NCBI GenBank assembly: GCA_037043235.1
Contig: JAWRVZ010000156.1
Span: forward strand, 848,923 to 912,922
Origin: Rhodeus uyekii
Lineage: Eukaryota > Chordata > Actinopteri > Cypriniformes > Acheilognathidae
Reading direction: 5' to 3'
Length of the DNA stretch: 64,000 nucleotides
Position 1 is the first letter of the stretch. Each line of letters starts with the position of its first letter. The translations under genes were made by a program, and so were the position numbers. Of this stretch, positions 20,335 to 32,060 are shown piece after piece. Under the pieces are notes generated by a model. It made no database searches and was not told the origin of the DNA. It saw only the letters and a list, made by a program, of their open reading frames with translations.

Positions 20335-22568
20335 CAATTGTGTAGCTCTAGGAAAATAGTCAAGAACAAAATGTCATGAATATAATTTAGTTTCAGAATT
20401 TTTAATATAACTTTGAAAAAGGAATGGTATACGTTCCCAGTGCAACAACTGTGATTTTGAAAACAGTAGTTCTCCATTTATACAAGACTGGCATCATATA
20501 TAATGGTTCAAAGAGCTTAGACAAAGATTTTTCTCACTGGCCAATGGTGTTTCCCCATGAATGTTTCATCAACCATTGAATATCAGCCAAAAATAGAGCC
20601 TATAAAAATATATGTAACATTATCCCACTCCCTCTCACGGCAGCTTACAGTCACCATTTGAAATGTGTACCCAGAAATCTCTCTCTCCCTCTCTCCACAG
20701 CAAACACACATTCACACTCTTATGCTACCGACCACATACACACAATCTTCCAGTATATGGCACACTTTTCACTACAGTGTGAGCCTAATGCACGTTAAAG
20801 TAGAGATTGTTTTCCACTCATTCGTCAAGTAATATGTGCTGTATGGTGATATCCCTAAGAAAGGATGGTTTAAATTTTAATGACTTTTGCAGGATGTGGT
20901 TATTTCATTGGAAACAGTTGGGTGCACAGACTGGAATCTATAATCCTCTTTATTGGGTGGTGTCTCATTGTATTCTCACGGGACGTCCACTTCCATGATA
21001 ATGCTGCTGTGTGCTCGGGATGGTGATGGGGGTTGTCTGTGGAATTTCTTTGTTTGGTGTATCCATAGTTTTTATCTCATTTATCATAGAAATATGTTTA
21101 TTACAATCAATTCAGGGAGTAATTCTGAATAAGAAATCACTCTCAATGTACAGTATCTGATTTCACAGTAACAAAATGTGTAGAACAGAAGGTCTTAAAT
21201 ATTCACAAACAGCATTTCCACTTAGGAAACCAGGTTAGATTGACCTCTACAGTGACATTTCAAAATGCAGTGGTGATCTGAGATATAAATATGTTAAGGA
21301 CATATAGGTCAGAAGTATTTTGTAAATCTCTAATGACACAAGGTCCATCTGTTCATCATGCATAAAAGTGGTGCTTCAAAAAGGAACTACTTGGCATGAG
21401 GAGAAAACAAAGACGCAACCAAGTGCATCTTCAACACTGTCTTTGTGAAATGTAATGCACTTTGATGTATTCTGCTCTACTTAGACTGGGTTTAGGACTC
21501 TGGAGATACACAAATCAATAGCACCTCTAGAGCCTGTGGGAGAAATTAGACCAGACTTCCTGGATTGAAGACATTTGTAGAATAGGCTTGTGCAGTTGCA
21601 TTAATGTTTCAACCTATCTCGTGTTTACAGTAAACAAAGTATAATTTGTATTCTCTCTTTGGATATGCTGCATGAACTTTGACAAGCACACAAAACCACT
21701 TCACCTGTTTTTTGTTTTGAAATTAATGGTGCATAGAAAAGCTGGAACTCTCAAATAATGCAGTAAATTTCTCTGTGCTTACCTTACTTTTGGATGTTTA
21801 TGCAACGCTGGAACAAACGCTGTATTTGGCAGGCATTCCAGATCTCTGAGCTCACTCAAGTAAGGACAGGTGAAGGTTTTGGCAGTTTGGTCTAAACATA
21901 CTGTGACAAAGTAGGAAAGGGTTTTATGTTAACCTCCATCGATCAGACCAGGTCACTTGAATGACATGGATTCTGTATATTGATCAAAAAACACAAAAAA
22001 TAAAGCTTTTGATACTTTTAACTGTTTGAATCTGGGTTGCATCTATGCTGAGGTCACTTAACTACAATGTCTGTGAACGTTTCAAAAAGAATTCAAGTAT
22101 GACTGCTTGTCCTGAAAATGATTACAGCATGTCTATAAACACAACGAGAAAATGTATATAGTTGCTGTGTGTCTTGGCAGAAGTACAGTTGTTAACTGGC
22201 TAAGGGATTGGATGGGGTAGACAGATTGATTAGCTAGCCTATAGATTGGAAGCAGCCCATTTCTATGCTAAATATGTTATCAGCAATTGGCTGATGTTCC
22301 TTCCATTTGGCTGATATCTGAGGCGATCTATGATACCAAATATTCAAGCCAACATTTTGCTGTGTGCCTTGTGTGCCCATCTGGCGTTTTTACCCCTTTA
22401 AATCGGATCAGGCTAATGCTATTTTCAGTGTTTGTAAAACAGAAGGTTTTTTTGTAGGTAGAACAACACAAAGGCTTTCAAAACAGCTTATGTGAATATG
22501 AGAAAGTATAAAGTTATACCAAAATTATCACAGCTGGCAGTATAAACAGTGTTAGCTTCTTTTGTTTC
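20335..22568. other. Non-coding DNA
   Basis: No coding exon or recognised repeat. The frame at 20807-20998 has no domain. Confidence 0.4.
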
Positions 22569-22571
22569 TTA

Positions 22572-22772
22572 GGGGTCGTTTATGCAACACCGTTTTCAAT
22601 TGAAAGCTGAAAACATTTAATGTCTTTAATCCATTTAATTACACGACAATGGTGTTTTGGGGGCCTGAAAATGCAAATTTTCTAAGTCATTTTCGCAGAT
22701 TCGTGTGAATGGAGATCGTTTTGACAGTGTTGTCATCTGTTTTTAGTATATCGTTGTCGAGTAAACACACCC
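22572..22772. mobile_element. Harbinger-like MITE with TTA duplication
   Basis: Starts ggggtcgtttatgcaacacc and ends gttgtcgagtaaacacaccc, imperfect inverted ends, with TTA on both sides (22569-22571 and 22773-22775). A 3-bp TWA duplication fits Harbinger elements. About 200 bp, non-coding. Confidence 0.55.
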
Positions 22773-22775
22773 TTA

Positions 22776-24562
22776 GGCTGGATAGCAATAAACATTGTCA
22801 TTATAAAATGTTGATGTGCCTGTTTCAAGTTTATGCTTACTAAATCTGTAAACATAAGTACATTTTGCTTTTAAATGGTCATTCATTGCGCGCGATTGTT
22901 GAAACACATCTCCTCACCGCCAAAGCTACAGCGCCACAGCGCCACAGCGCTCACGGACCGGTCCGCTATCATTTCATCCACGATTCATCAAAGATAAATA
23001 GTATACCTTTAATTGTACTGCCTGTTTCAAAACAGGTTTCCTAAACTCTCCTCCCATTTGCAGTTGGTCTGGCAAACAGATCACACATCCCAAACTCATC
23101 CCATTGGTTAAGTCAGGGTTGCTGTTGTCGGACTAGGGTGTGTTTCCAATACAATGATGTAACTTGCTGCTTAACTACAGAATGATGCATCATTGGAGAA
23201 AAGTACCTGTTATTTTATGCTTCTTCTTGCACTTTTCGTGATACATTCAAACTGAAATGTCAAGTGAGTGGTTCTAAATGCATATTCAGATTTATCTGAA
23301 ACAGATGAATCTGGCAAGTTGGATGTGGCACTTCAGAATTGAAATGTCTGATAAATGGTGCTAAAAAGTTAATGGTCTATCATGTTTAAAAATATATTAC
23401 CAAATACTCTGCATCTCATGTGAATTGCTGTACTATGTGAGCTACCGAGCAAGTTTACATCAGAAAAGTCATATGGAGCAAATTATATACTGCAAATGTC
23501 AAAATGAATTTGTTTTCAAATAAGTGATCTGCAAGGAACATGTAATCGTAATTAAAGAATAAAAGTGGTTGGCCTTTCACTGCCTCTAGTGTTCATTTGA
23601 GGCTGGAATTTGCAGTGAATTGTATATGTAGGTATGTTTTTTTTTTAAGTTTAGCAAACATGTATAGGTAGAGGCACCTTTTTTCAATTATGTTTTATCA
23701 TGATTATTATGTTTAAGACCATGATTTATTTCAGTCCACATGTCATGTAACAAGAAACGATGCTTCTAACCACAGACAACCTTCTAACCGCACAACTGTT
23801 TGCAAATGTTCTTTGGAAACACGGTTTCGGGAAACGTGTAATCATTTAATTATGTTGGTAATGATGGGACCTGCAAACACAGATGCTTTTGGGAAGAAAT
23901 TAGAACATTGTTTTGACAGCACCACAGGTTTTACACTTTTCAAGGGAATTAACCAAATAGCTTATTGTCATCTCTGCCTATTAAGCTAGTAATTTAACAT
24001 TGGGGAAAAAAATTATGCAGTGACCAGCACTAGTTTTTGTATTGGTTTAGAAATTGGTAGAGTCTTATTGGCAAATTATGTTAACCAGAGTAAAGGTATT
24101 GAGCTGCAGGTTCCTGTTAGCTGAGGGTGATTGATCATGACAATAGCTTCATCCCTACATCACATCTCTAAGATGCACTCCATCCAGCAGCCTGTGAGAG
24201 TCAGCCCTGCCACAAGAGGTGCTCATTAGAGGAGGTGTCTCTGTTCATGGACATCATGATGAATGGAGGACACAGCACCTCAGGCTGACGGCTGTTTATC
24301 TGTGAACACTTCCTCTGCCCTGAGCCTGACATCACAAGGCTCTTCTGCTATTTCACAAGTCTATTCTATTCACATACTGAACTCAGTGAATCAGCTTGTC
24401 TGCACTGCTATTTGAAAAATACCCAGGTTATTGATCATCACACTGCTAAAGGGATTTACCAATTTATAATCAGTATTGTTGTTCAGTAAAATAAATGTAA
24501 CATTATGTGGAAAAAAATAGCTGTTTTCTGTCTTACCCCTTTATTTTAGTCATAAACTTCAC
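22776..24562. other. Non-coding DNA
   Basis: cagcgccacagcgccacagc near 22930 is a three-unit tandem of 9 bp. No gene seen. 24130-24370 has balanced composition and no repeat signature, so it is a candidate for conserved regulatory sequence. Confidence 0.4.
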
Positions 24563-24723
24563 TTAAAGGGATAGTTCAGCCAAAAAAGGAAAATTCTGTC
24601 ATCGTTTACTCACCCTCATGCTGTTCTAAACCTGTATGAGTTTATTTCTTCTGTTGAACTAAAAATCATATATTTTGAAGAATGATGACAGAATTTTCAT
24701 TTTTGGGTGAACTATCCCTTTAA
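24563..24723. mobile_element. TTAA-flanked MITE
   Basis: TTAA AGGGATAGTTCAGCC at the left and its near complement GGTGAACTATCCCT TTAA at the right, with an inner inverted pair (aaaattctgtcatc / gatgacagaatttt). The TTAA duplication points to the piggyBac or Kolobok type. It is a very common small element of cyprinid genomes. Confidence 0.85.
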
Positions 24724-25406
24724 TGTTGCTAGATTTATGCCTAAACTGTTATTTGAATGATTTTTGCTATGAAGCATTGTTTATTTCAATGACTTTTAAC
24801 TCGCATTCATTAGTGTTTCTAAATTTCCATGCAGTCACGACTAAAGAATGCACCTCTCACCCAAAAGTCCTCTAGCTATTGAGCCGTTCCCTTCAGAGTC
24901 AGAGATCACCCATTGCTCTGCACCATATGTACAGCCACGCTACGCAGTTTTCGCTCATCTAGCAGTGGGTTATCTGAACATGACCGCTCTACCATATGTG
25001 CATTTTGGCAAACATATCCCCAACACTTGTTTCTGCTTTAACAGCAGTATTTTCTGATTTTCTTTCCATGAAATGCAGAACTTGTCTGTCCTACATTTTG
25101 CCACTCATCACATTTGTTTCAGTTCTTCCCTGTGCTGCACTTGCAAATTTAGCCAAGACGTGCTATTTTTTATTTATTTTTTTGCTATATTCTTGCTTAC
25201 CAGGGGTGCAGTTACCAGGTGGGATGTTTTTGGCCTGCATAAACTGAACTTAACTGGCTAATATTAAATTATAAATATATAAGTTATATTGTATAAAAGT
25301 GCAATTCTGTTAAAAATAAATCGGCTTAAAGTTTAAAATGTATAAAATAATGTATGCTGTTCTAAAGCTGTATCTAACATATTGATGCAAAGGTTACTTT
25401 TAAGTT
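24724..25406. other. Non-coding DNA
   Basis: No domain in the frames at 24848-25261 and no recognised repeat. Confidence 0.4.
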
Positions 25407-25602
25407 AACATCCCTTGTGAAAAATAAGTGCATATTGTGTTGAATGTGAAAACAATCAAGTTCAGTTAATGTCATTTCATATAAATTTGAACTTTTAATT
25501 AACATTACATTAAATGTAAAATTGCATACACTTTTCACTCAGTTTATAGTACTCTTTATAAAATTAAGCTAAAATGTACTTCTTTTCACAAGGGATATTC
25601 TG
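25407..25602. mobile_element. Small TIR element (CCCTTGTGAAAA family)
   Basis: Left end catcccttgtgaaaaataag and right end cttcttttcacaagggatat are inverted copies of one another over about 20 bp. The 52403-52730 segment starts similarly (ccttgtgaaaaagaagtaca), so the family has several copies here. It encodes nothing. Confidence 0.65.
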
Positions 25603-25720
25603 GATAGAATAAGAATTAAGTAATCATAACTTGATATTAAACTGTTGACATTGTTTTGACATATGAGACATAAGCAAATGTTCAACTACAGATCTACAGG
25701 TTTCGATTACAATACATTGG

Positions 25721-25938
25721 CCTGGTTTCACAGACATGGCTTAGATCAAGCCAGGATCAGTCCTTAGCTCAATTAGGACATTTAAGTAGCTTTTATAAAC
25801 ATGGCTTAGAAACAACAACAACAATATTACTGGTGTGCCTCTTGAGACAAAACAATGGCACTTACATATTTTAAGATATGTCACTGCAAGTTGCTTTCGG
25901 TTAAAATAGCTTGAACATGCATTTTAGTCTGGGACCTG
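25721..25938. mobile_element. Cyprinid TIR element (GGCCTGGTTTCACAGAC family), truncated
   Basis: Starts ggcctggtttcacagacatg and continues gatcaagccaggatcagtcc, then aaaacaatggcac, then ttttaagatatgtcactgca, an order I recognise from a high-copy cyprinid repeat. It stops at ttagtctgggac, before the expected inverted right end. Confidence 0.6.
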
Positions 25939-25939
25939 A

Positions 25940-26855
25940 TAACAGCGAAACAACTAATACAATAACAGTTGATTTCCATACAGCAGACAGAAATAGACCG
26001 AAGAGAAAGCTCAGTAAATTGAATATGACAGACTACATTCTGGTCATATGCACACAAAAATAAGCGAAAATAAATCATGCAGAAAAGGAACTTGACACAA
26101 AAAGGGGAAGGCTATTTTTGGTGACATTTTCAGAATACTTGTTTAGCCAGTGGTAATCCATTTTATTTTTGTAATAAAATACTAATTTCACATTTCACAT
26201 TCACATCAACTCTAAACCTCTAATTTGGACTGCTGAAGGACATTTCTCATTTGCTATGTTAGTTCAATACATGCCAACAAAGGAATAATATGCTCTGCAA
26301 CTCATGTTAAATCACAATATCATCATCTAATTGACAAAATCTTTTACGTTTTTACAGTTCTGTCTCGATTGAAAAGTCTGTCAATCCTTGCTTTCTGTGG
26401 GCCATGGAGGATGTAAATCTGATGTCATGCAATGATGTCTGGATCCCACCCTGCTATGACAAATTATTTGACTGCACCCAAAACCTTCTGTGGGTTTTGT
26501 AGGCCTGTTTTTTGTCAGAATGGGTGTGCACTACTTACAGCTGACCCAGATAGCAGAACACATCTGTGAAAACACAGGCCAGACATGACCAAACTACAGC
26601 CACCTGTCCCTGCAGCATTACGGCTTGCTGAGCACCAGGATCTTTTCCTTTACATAGATCAATATCATTTGAGGAAGCTGGGGAAATATTGATCATTTCT
26701 GTTTGAAATCTACTCCCTCATGCTTATCAGCATGGCTGGAGTTAACCTAATGTTCCATATATATATATATGTATCAATATTTTCAGGAACAATGATGGAC
26801 TATATAAAACATGACAATGTTTTATAAAACATGCACATGACAATGTCATTCATGT
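25940..26855. other. Non-coding DNA
   Basis: No gene or named repeat. A short TA run lies at about 26758-26770. Confidence 0.4.
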
Positions 26856-26860
26856 ATATC

Positions 26861-27379
26861 TGTAACAAACGTGACTCACAGGCAGGGATCCACGTGCTTT
26901 GTCTTTATTAAGAGTAGTCGTGCAGTCGGAAGGTCAGGGCAAACAGAGATCATACATGGATGGTAAAACAGGCAGGGATCACAAAGGCAGGCAGACGGAA
27001 TCAGGATCGTGGTACAGGCGATAGTCGAGACAGGCAGTTATCAATCATAAACGTATTCCAGGCACAGGTCAGGGCAGGCAGAACAGGATCAAAACACAGG
27101 CAAACAGGCAGACTAAACAGGCAGGAATTGTAACGCTCAGAATTGATACCCAGGGCTAATCAAGACTTCGCAGAGTGTGTATGGGTGAAGGAGTTTTTTA
27201 TAGTTCATATGATGGAAAACAGCTGGAGTGAACAAACAGTCATAATGGTTTTCAGCTGGTGTGTGTAATCAGTCCAGTGTGAGGGTATCTGGGTAATGTA
27301 GTGTGTAGTGTAGTGTCAGTATAAGTGTGAGTTCCCTCTGGTGGCCAGGGAGGGGAGCGCAGAGCTCATATTCATAACA
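26861..27379 (-). mobile_element. Solo LTR of a gypsy-type retrotransposon
   Basis: The 519-bp block reads tgtaacaaacgtgac at the left and ttcataaca at the right and is flanked by an exact 5-bp duplication atatc (26856-26860 and 27380-27384). On the minus strand it has a TATA-like actataaaaaac and, near its end, the polyadenylation signal aataaag (plus-strand ctttatta near 26904). No internal region is present, so the element was lost by recombination between its LTRs. Confidence 0.8.
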
Positions 27380-27384
27380 ATATC

Positions 27385-27821
27385 ACAAGCACATGCACAC
27401 TTTGGTCAGGGAGAAATAGATAGTGTTAAACATTTTTACATGCTTGTTTGTTGAGATTCAAATTGGAATACGCCACAGATTTTACTGCATCTTATCCAAT
27501 TACAAACTTAATCACATCAATTTGTTCGAAATATCGTGTTTACATGAAGATTGCAATATTACTAATTGCAGTATTTCCCAAATCTTATTATTGGCACGTG
27601 AGTGTGAATTATGTCATTGTATCAGTTGGTGCTTCCAGGCAGACTTGTGCACTCTAACTGCAAGAAACTGCATATAGAAGCCAGCCAATCAGATTAGAAC
27701 TGTTAAATTTCATATAGTGCTTGCGAGTTTTTGTGCAATCCCCATTAGAGTCTAAGACTGATATGAATGTCTAGCTGAGTCAGTTGATCATGGAGATATT
27801 GATGAAGCACAGGGAGACATT

Positions 27822-27859
<38 letters not shown>

Positions 27860-28243
27860 ATCAGGTATGTGACATCCTCAACTTCTGATGGCCAACAGAG
27901 AGAAAAAGCAATAAAAGTGGATTAGTGCTGGATTAGTTGATTGTCACTTCACTCTGCATTTTCACCCTCTCTGCACACTTAAATACATTCCTGTAGGGAG
28001 AACACACAATCATGCTATTTTCTGTGAACAGGGTAGACTTTACGTGTTAATGGCATTACATTATTATCAAACAATCAAATAGGATTAAAAGAACCTAGAC
28101 ACGTGAAATATGTGATATGAATATGAAATATATTCACTATAACCTCTGAGGTTTAAACCTGTTTGACTGTTTTCAACCATTATAATCATAGAACAATTTT
28201 GACAATCTCTTGAATTTATATTCAATTTATTGCAGTAAAACAC
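27385..28243. other. Non-coding DNA with (AG)n
   Basis: Contains an (AG)n run at 27823-27858. Otherwise no gene or named repeat. Confidence 0.5.
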
Positions 28244-28498
28244 CTTGGTTACATATAACCTTGATTCCCTGAAGAGGGAACTCGGGTGATTCAACACTCT
28301 GTGTTGAAGACGCTGAGGGAACACTCTTTGTGATTCATGAAGTACAAGTGAAATCGAAACAATGGTGTGAAGAGATGTCCTGTGTGAGGGATGTCATAAA
28401 CCAGGAAACCATAAAAGGCATGCCAAACAAAGCAGTGGCAGCTTCTATGTGGCTGAAATAGTCACTGACGCACCGTGATGCAGTGTTTCGTTCCCTTT

Positions 28499-29046
28499 TC
28501 AGGGAACCAAGGTTACATACGTAGCCGAGACATTGCCTTTCAACGGAACTCGTGTTGCGTCAAAAATGCTGCGGGAACATAGCAACAAGAGCACAAATGT
28601 GTGCAGAGACCACCCTGCTGCATCAAATAGGCCTTGAAGGGAGACCCCTGAAATGAGGGCTTTCAAAGCAGCCACACTTCTTGTTGAGTGGACTCTGATT
28701 GCCAAAGAGGTAGGCAACCCAGTCATCTCATAACTTAGTGATATAGCCTCAACTGTCGACTTGCAATCCTGAAAGGGGGAGGACAGAAGGCCAGTAGTAC
28801 AATAGGTGAGAACATATTGGTGGGGACTTTAGAGATATAGCCTTGCCTAGGGTGGAGAAAAGCCAACTCCAAGCATGAAGGGCCAACTGATGAAACTTTC
28901 CAGCAAATTTCAAGCAAATTTCCAATTCTTTTAAGAAATGGAATCGCAAGGAGGAACATCACTTTAAGAGTCAAATACTTGACTGGAACCTCTTCAATTG
29001 GCTCAAAGCTTTTACCTCCTGTTCCATAACAAGAGCATGCCACCAC
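28499..29046 (-). pseudogene. DIRS tyrosine recombinase, degraded
   Basis: The minus strand from 29046 encodes SFEPIEEVPVKYLTLKVMFL and FLKRIGNL, matching the recombinase at 2-718. It then shifts frame near 28735 and resumes with HSTRSVAALKALISGVSL and FDAAGWS from 28726. The HxxR box survives, but the C-terminal tyrosine stretch is scrambled: FLRFYQLDL of the intact copy is not found. At least one frameshift and the lost tyrosine make it inactive. Confidence 0.8.
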
Positions 29047-29215
29047 TCTGGGTTGAACAGATGATCCCCGAACTGTAACCCTTTTCGATTGAATGTTGGA
29101 CCCACTGAGATTTATTCAGGAGAAATTTCCATGCTGGCAGAAATGAAGGGGAAGTATTAAACCCCCTGCCTGGAACAACAGGCCCCTCCTGATCGGAGTC
29201 TCTCATGGAGAGTCG

Positions 29216-29885
29216 TCAAGGAGAAACACAATGTCTGAAAACATCACTCTGCCTAGTTAGTGTGGGGCGATCAAGGTGAGTTGGACCCTGTCCCGGCGAA
29301 CTCTCTCCAAAACCAATGGGAGCAGAGCAATCGGGGGAAAAGGCATTTAGACTTAGCATCGGCCACATCTGAAGCATAGCATCCAGTCTGAGAGAAGCTG
29401 GATGCATGAGGGAAAACTAGAGTGGACAGTGAGACATCTCTCGAGACACAAACAAGTCCAGTTAGGCCTTGCTGAACAAATGTGCTCCTCCACATCTGGA
29501 TGGAGCTTCTATTCTTCTATTCCCTGGGCCTTAGCCCCTGCCTCAGCAGGATTTCTGCTCCATGATTTTGGGCTCCCGGGATATAAGCTGCCCTCAGTGA
29601 GAGCAGCTTCCCTTGGGACCAAAGGAGAATTTGGATAATTCCAGCAAAGGAGAATTCCAGCTAAGTGGAAAAGGTGTCTGACTGGACAAGCACATGGTGG
29701 CCTCTGAGGTCTGGGAGAAAGGCTCTGAGAGCCATGAAGGCAAACATCATCTCTAGAGTGTTGATGTGCGTCCATCTAGAACCGCTTTCCAGCATCTTGT
29801 GATGACAAGGAGCTTCCAGCACAGGCCCTTGGGATAGGAACCAGGATTTCTTCCACATTGCCAAAGCACGTAAGCATTGCCGCAT
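29216..29885 (-). pseudogene. DIRS RT/RNase H and connection region, degraded
   Basis: The minus strand from 29885 encodes CLRALAMWKKSWFLSQGPVL, then INTLEMMFAFMALRAFLPDL and RGHHVLVQSD, the RNase H region of cyprinid DIRS elements. Further pieces follow in shifted frames, including LDAMLQMWPMLSLNAF, typical of the segment between RNase H and the recombinase. Several frameshifts are present. The upstream reverse transcriptase continues across the hAT insertion at 31165-31285. Confidence 0.75.
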
Positions 29886-30074
29886 GACTTAAATCAGGGG
29901 TCTCAAACATGCGGCCCGCTGGCCAGTTGCGGCCCGCGAAACGATATTTTGTGGCCCGCGGGACCATTTGAAAGTTTAATGTAAGTGCGGCCCGCGAGTA
30001 CTGAATGAATAACGCTTTACCGCGTTGTGTGCGGAAGATTCCTTTTTCGTGCGAGGTGGAGCTGGAGATGTACA

Positions 30075-30180
30075 ATCCAACCAATCACAGCGGAGTATAT
30101 GACTCCCAAGGGCCAATCACAGTGGAGTACATGACTCCCGGGGGCCAATCACAGTGAAGTAAATGACTCCCGGGGGCGGG
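30075..30180. repeat. Three-copy 33-bp tandem repeat
   Basis: Three copies of a unit around ccaatcacagtggagtaca followed by tgactcccgggg, inside the hAT element. Confidence 0.8.
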
Positions 30181-30639
30181 GCATCGGCCGGGCTTGATGC
30201 AGACAGAGAAACAACTGTGGAGCTGCCCGTGTAACATCACATTTGTCAAAGCCGTCATAGAATTATTACTTCTTATTGTGATTGAAATTGAGCATGTTCT
30301 ACTTTGAGCTGGACGAAGCGAATGTTAATGTTATCGGCGTTGGATTTAGCGTCATGCGGATTGTATTTGTTTTTCCATCATTTGAAATGGGCTGATTTGC
30401 GGGACATCAGTGTTATAATATAGAAAATAAAATCCAGTAAATATCGCATCCGTGGCTGCATCACATTGTTTGTATATAATACATTTATTAATGGTGTCCC
30501 ACAGTCCCAGCTAATAATTAACAGCCGGTAGCAGTCGCCTATATCTGTATTTTCTACCATATAAAATATTACGATGTTCATGTCATCAGGAAAGTATGGA
30601 AGCCCGTTTCCGCCACAGTTGAGAAAAAAAAGGATTATT

Positions 30640-30975
30640 TAAGTCATAATAATGAGAGAGTTTCTAATAATAATGACTTAGTAATCTGGACAGAATTAGA
30701 AGTTTCATAATAATGACTTAATATCTCAAAATAATGAGAAAATTTCTTATAATAATGACTTATTATCTCAAAAGAATGAGAAAGTTTCTCATAATAATGA
30801 CTTAGTATCTCGAAATAATGAGAGAGATTATCATAGTAATGACTTAGTATCTTAAAATAATGAGAATTTCTCATAATAATGACTTAATATCTGGAAAAAA
30901 TGAGAAAGTTTCATGATATTGACTTCTCAAAATAATGAGAGTTTATCATAATAAGGACTTAGTATCTCGAAAAAA
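30640..30975. repeat. Minisatellite inside hAT element
   Basis: About eight to nine imperfect units of roughly 36-42 bp, built from cataataatgacttagtatc and tcaaaataatgagaaagttt. The unit has internal near-symmetry (ataatgac / aataatgag). Confidence 0.85.
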
Positions 30976-31299
30976 TTAGTAACGTTTTCCTCAACCTTGA
31001 ACTTCAGTAAGTCCAAGTACATAGAAGAAGAACCCATTGAAGTTAAAGAACTGTCAATAATGACGTTTGAGAAAATATTTTTTTTGTGGAATACTTGATG
31101 CGGCCCTGCCTCACCCAAACTCTGCCTCCTGCGGCCCCCAGCTCATTTGAGTTTGAGACCCCTGACTTAAATTATGCCAAAAGGCTTTCCCTCCAGGGAA
31201 AACCACCATTGCAGGTGCCTCATGTACAGCAGGCCAAAAGGGACAACGTTGGATCCTGCTGCCATCAGAACTAGCCTTCCAGGGTTGCAAATTTGGCGA

Positions 31300-32060
31300 T
31301 ATCTAATTTATAGCTAAATTGTGTAAACCATTTTTCAATTCCATTTCACAACTATATACAGTAATACCTCGGTTTACGAGCGACTTGGTATACAAGCAAA
31401 TCAGTGTACGAGCATGGAGGTTCGAATCGGTGTACGAGCATTGTATCGGTGTACGAGAAAAATTTTCCCTCACCCACGCACGTTTGTTTTCTGCAATATT
31501 ATAATAAATTCACTCATTTGCACTTGAATCCTTGGTTTCCCCGCTCCCCCTCATCCCTCCTCTCGTCTCCTCCACTGCTGAAAGCTGAAGTGCATTACAG
31601 TAAATTGTCAAGTATTTTTATAGTTTAATTGTCAATTATTAATTAGAATTTATGTGAGATCTTAATGGTTATAATTTTAACTGTAATCAATAGGGTAAAA
31701 CCAAAAAAATATTTAAAATGGGCATTTATGGTCGTGTGGAACGAATTAATTTATTTTTAGTGCATTCTTATGGGGAAACTTATTTTGGTGTACGAGTATT
31801 TTGGTTTACGAGCTCGCTCCTGGAACGAATTAAACTCGTAAACGGAGGTATTACTGTATTTGATTAAATGAATGCAGCCATGGTGAGCATAAGATATTTA
31901 TTTCAGAAACACAAAAAATCTTAGTTCAAGGTTCATATCTTGCAGTATTATTGTCACTTTGCAATTTTATATTTTTCATCTCGTCTTTGTCATCATTGGC
32001 ATTTTTATCTGTAATTTTACTATTACTTTTATGTTTTCAAAAATATTATTCTAATTTGAT
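31300..32060 (+). mobile_element. TIR element fragment split by mariner-like MITE
   Basis: Sequence on the two sides of the MITE at 31359-31856 joins into the same order as uninterrupted 34319-34530: tttcacaacta, then gattaaatgaatgcagccat, then cagaaacacaaaaaatctta, then gtctttgtcatcattggc. It belongs to the family also seen at 16083. Confidence 0.7.
31359..31856 (+). mobile_element. Mariner-like MITE, complete (copy A)
   Basis: 498 bp, starting cagtaatacctcggtttacg and ending gtaaacggaggtattactg, with TA on each side. The TA duplication and the terminus fit the Tc1/mariner superfamily. Inner repeats of tgtacgagc occur near both ends. No transposase. Confidence 0.8.

Larger units (their letters stand above)
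29895..31164. mobile_element. hAT element, 1270 bp, non-autonomous
   Basis: Ends are caggggtctcaaac and gtttgagacccctg, a perfect 14-bp inverted repeat, flanked by an exact 8-bp duplication acttaaat (29887-29894 and 31165-31172). Subterminal GC-rich gcggcccgc motifs are present. Inside are two tandem arrays (about 30080-30180 and 30640-30975) but no transposase. Confidence 0.9.
28244..31285 (-). mobile_element. Decayed DIRS retrotransposon, interrupted by hAT
   Basis: Read on the minus strand from 31285 it carries end-of-RT and RNase H sequence, then recombinase sequence, then the terminal modules ending near 28244. The modules include ctcggctacgtatgtaacct, ggttccctgaaaagggaac and a second gagttccctcttcagggaat, matching the ends of the copies at 815 and 41347. 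Multiple frameshifts and stops show long decay. The hAT element at 29895-31164 splits it. Confidence 0.85.

Noticed and set aside
29509..29775. 88-residue minus-strand frame as a separate protein
   Set aside because: Off-frame reading of the decayed DIRS RNase H to recombinase region.
30640..30975. CRISPR-like look of regularly spaced repeats
   Set aside because: Units are contiguous without unique spacers, lie inside a hAT element, and the genome is a vertebrate.
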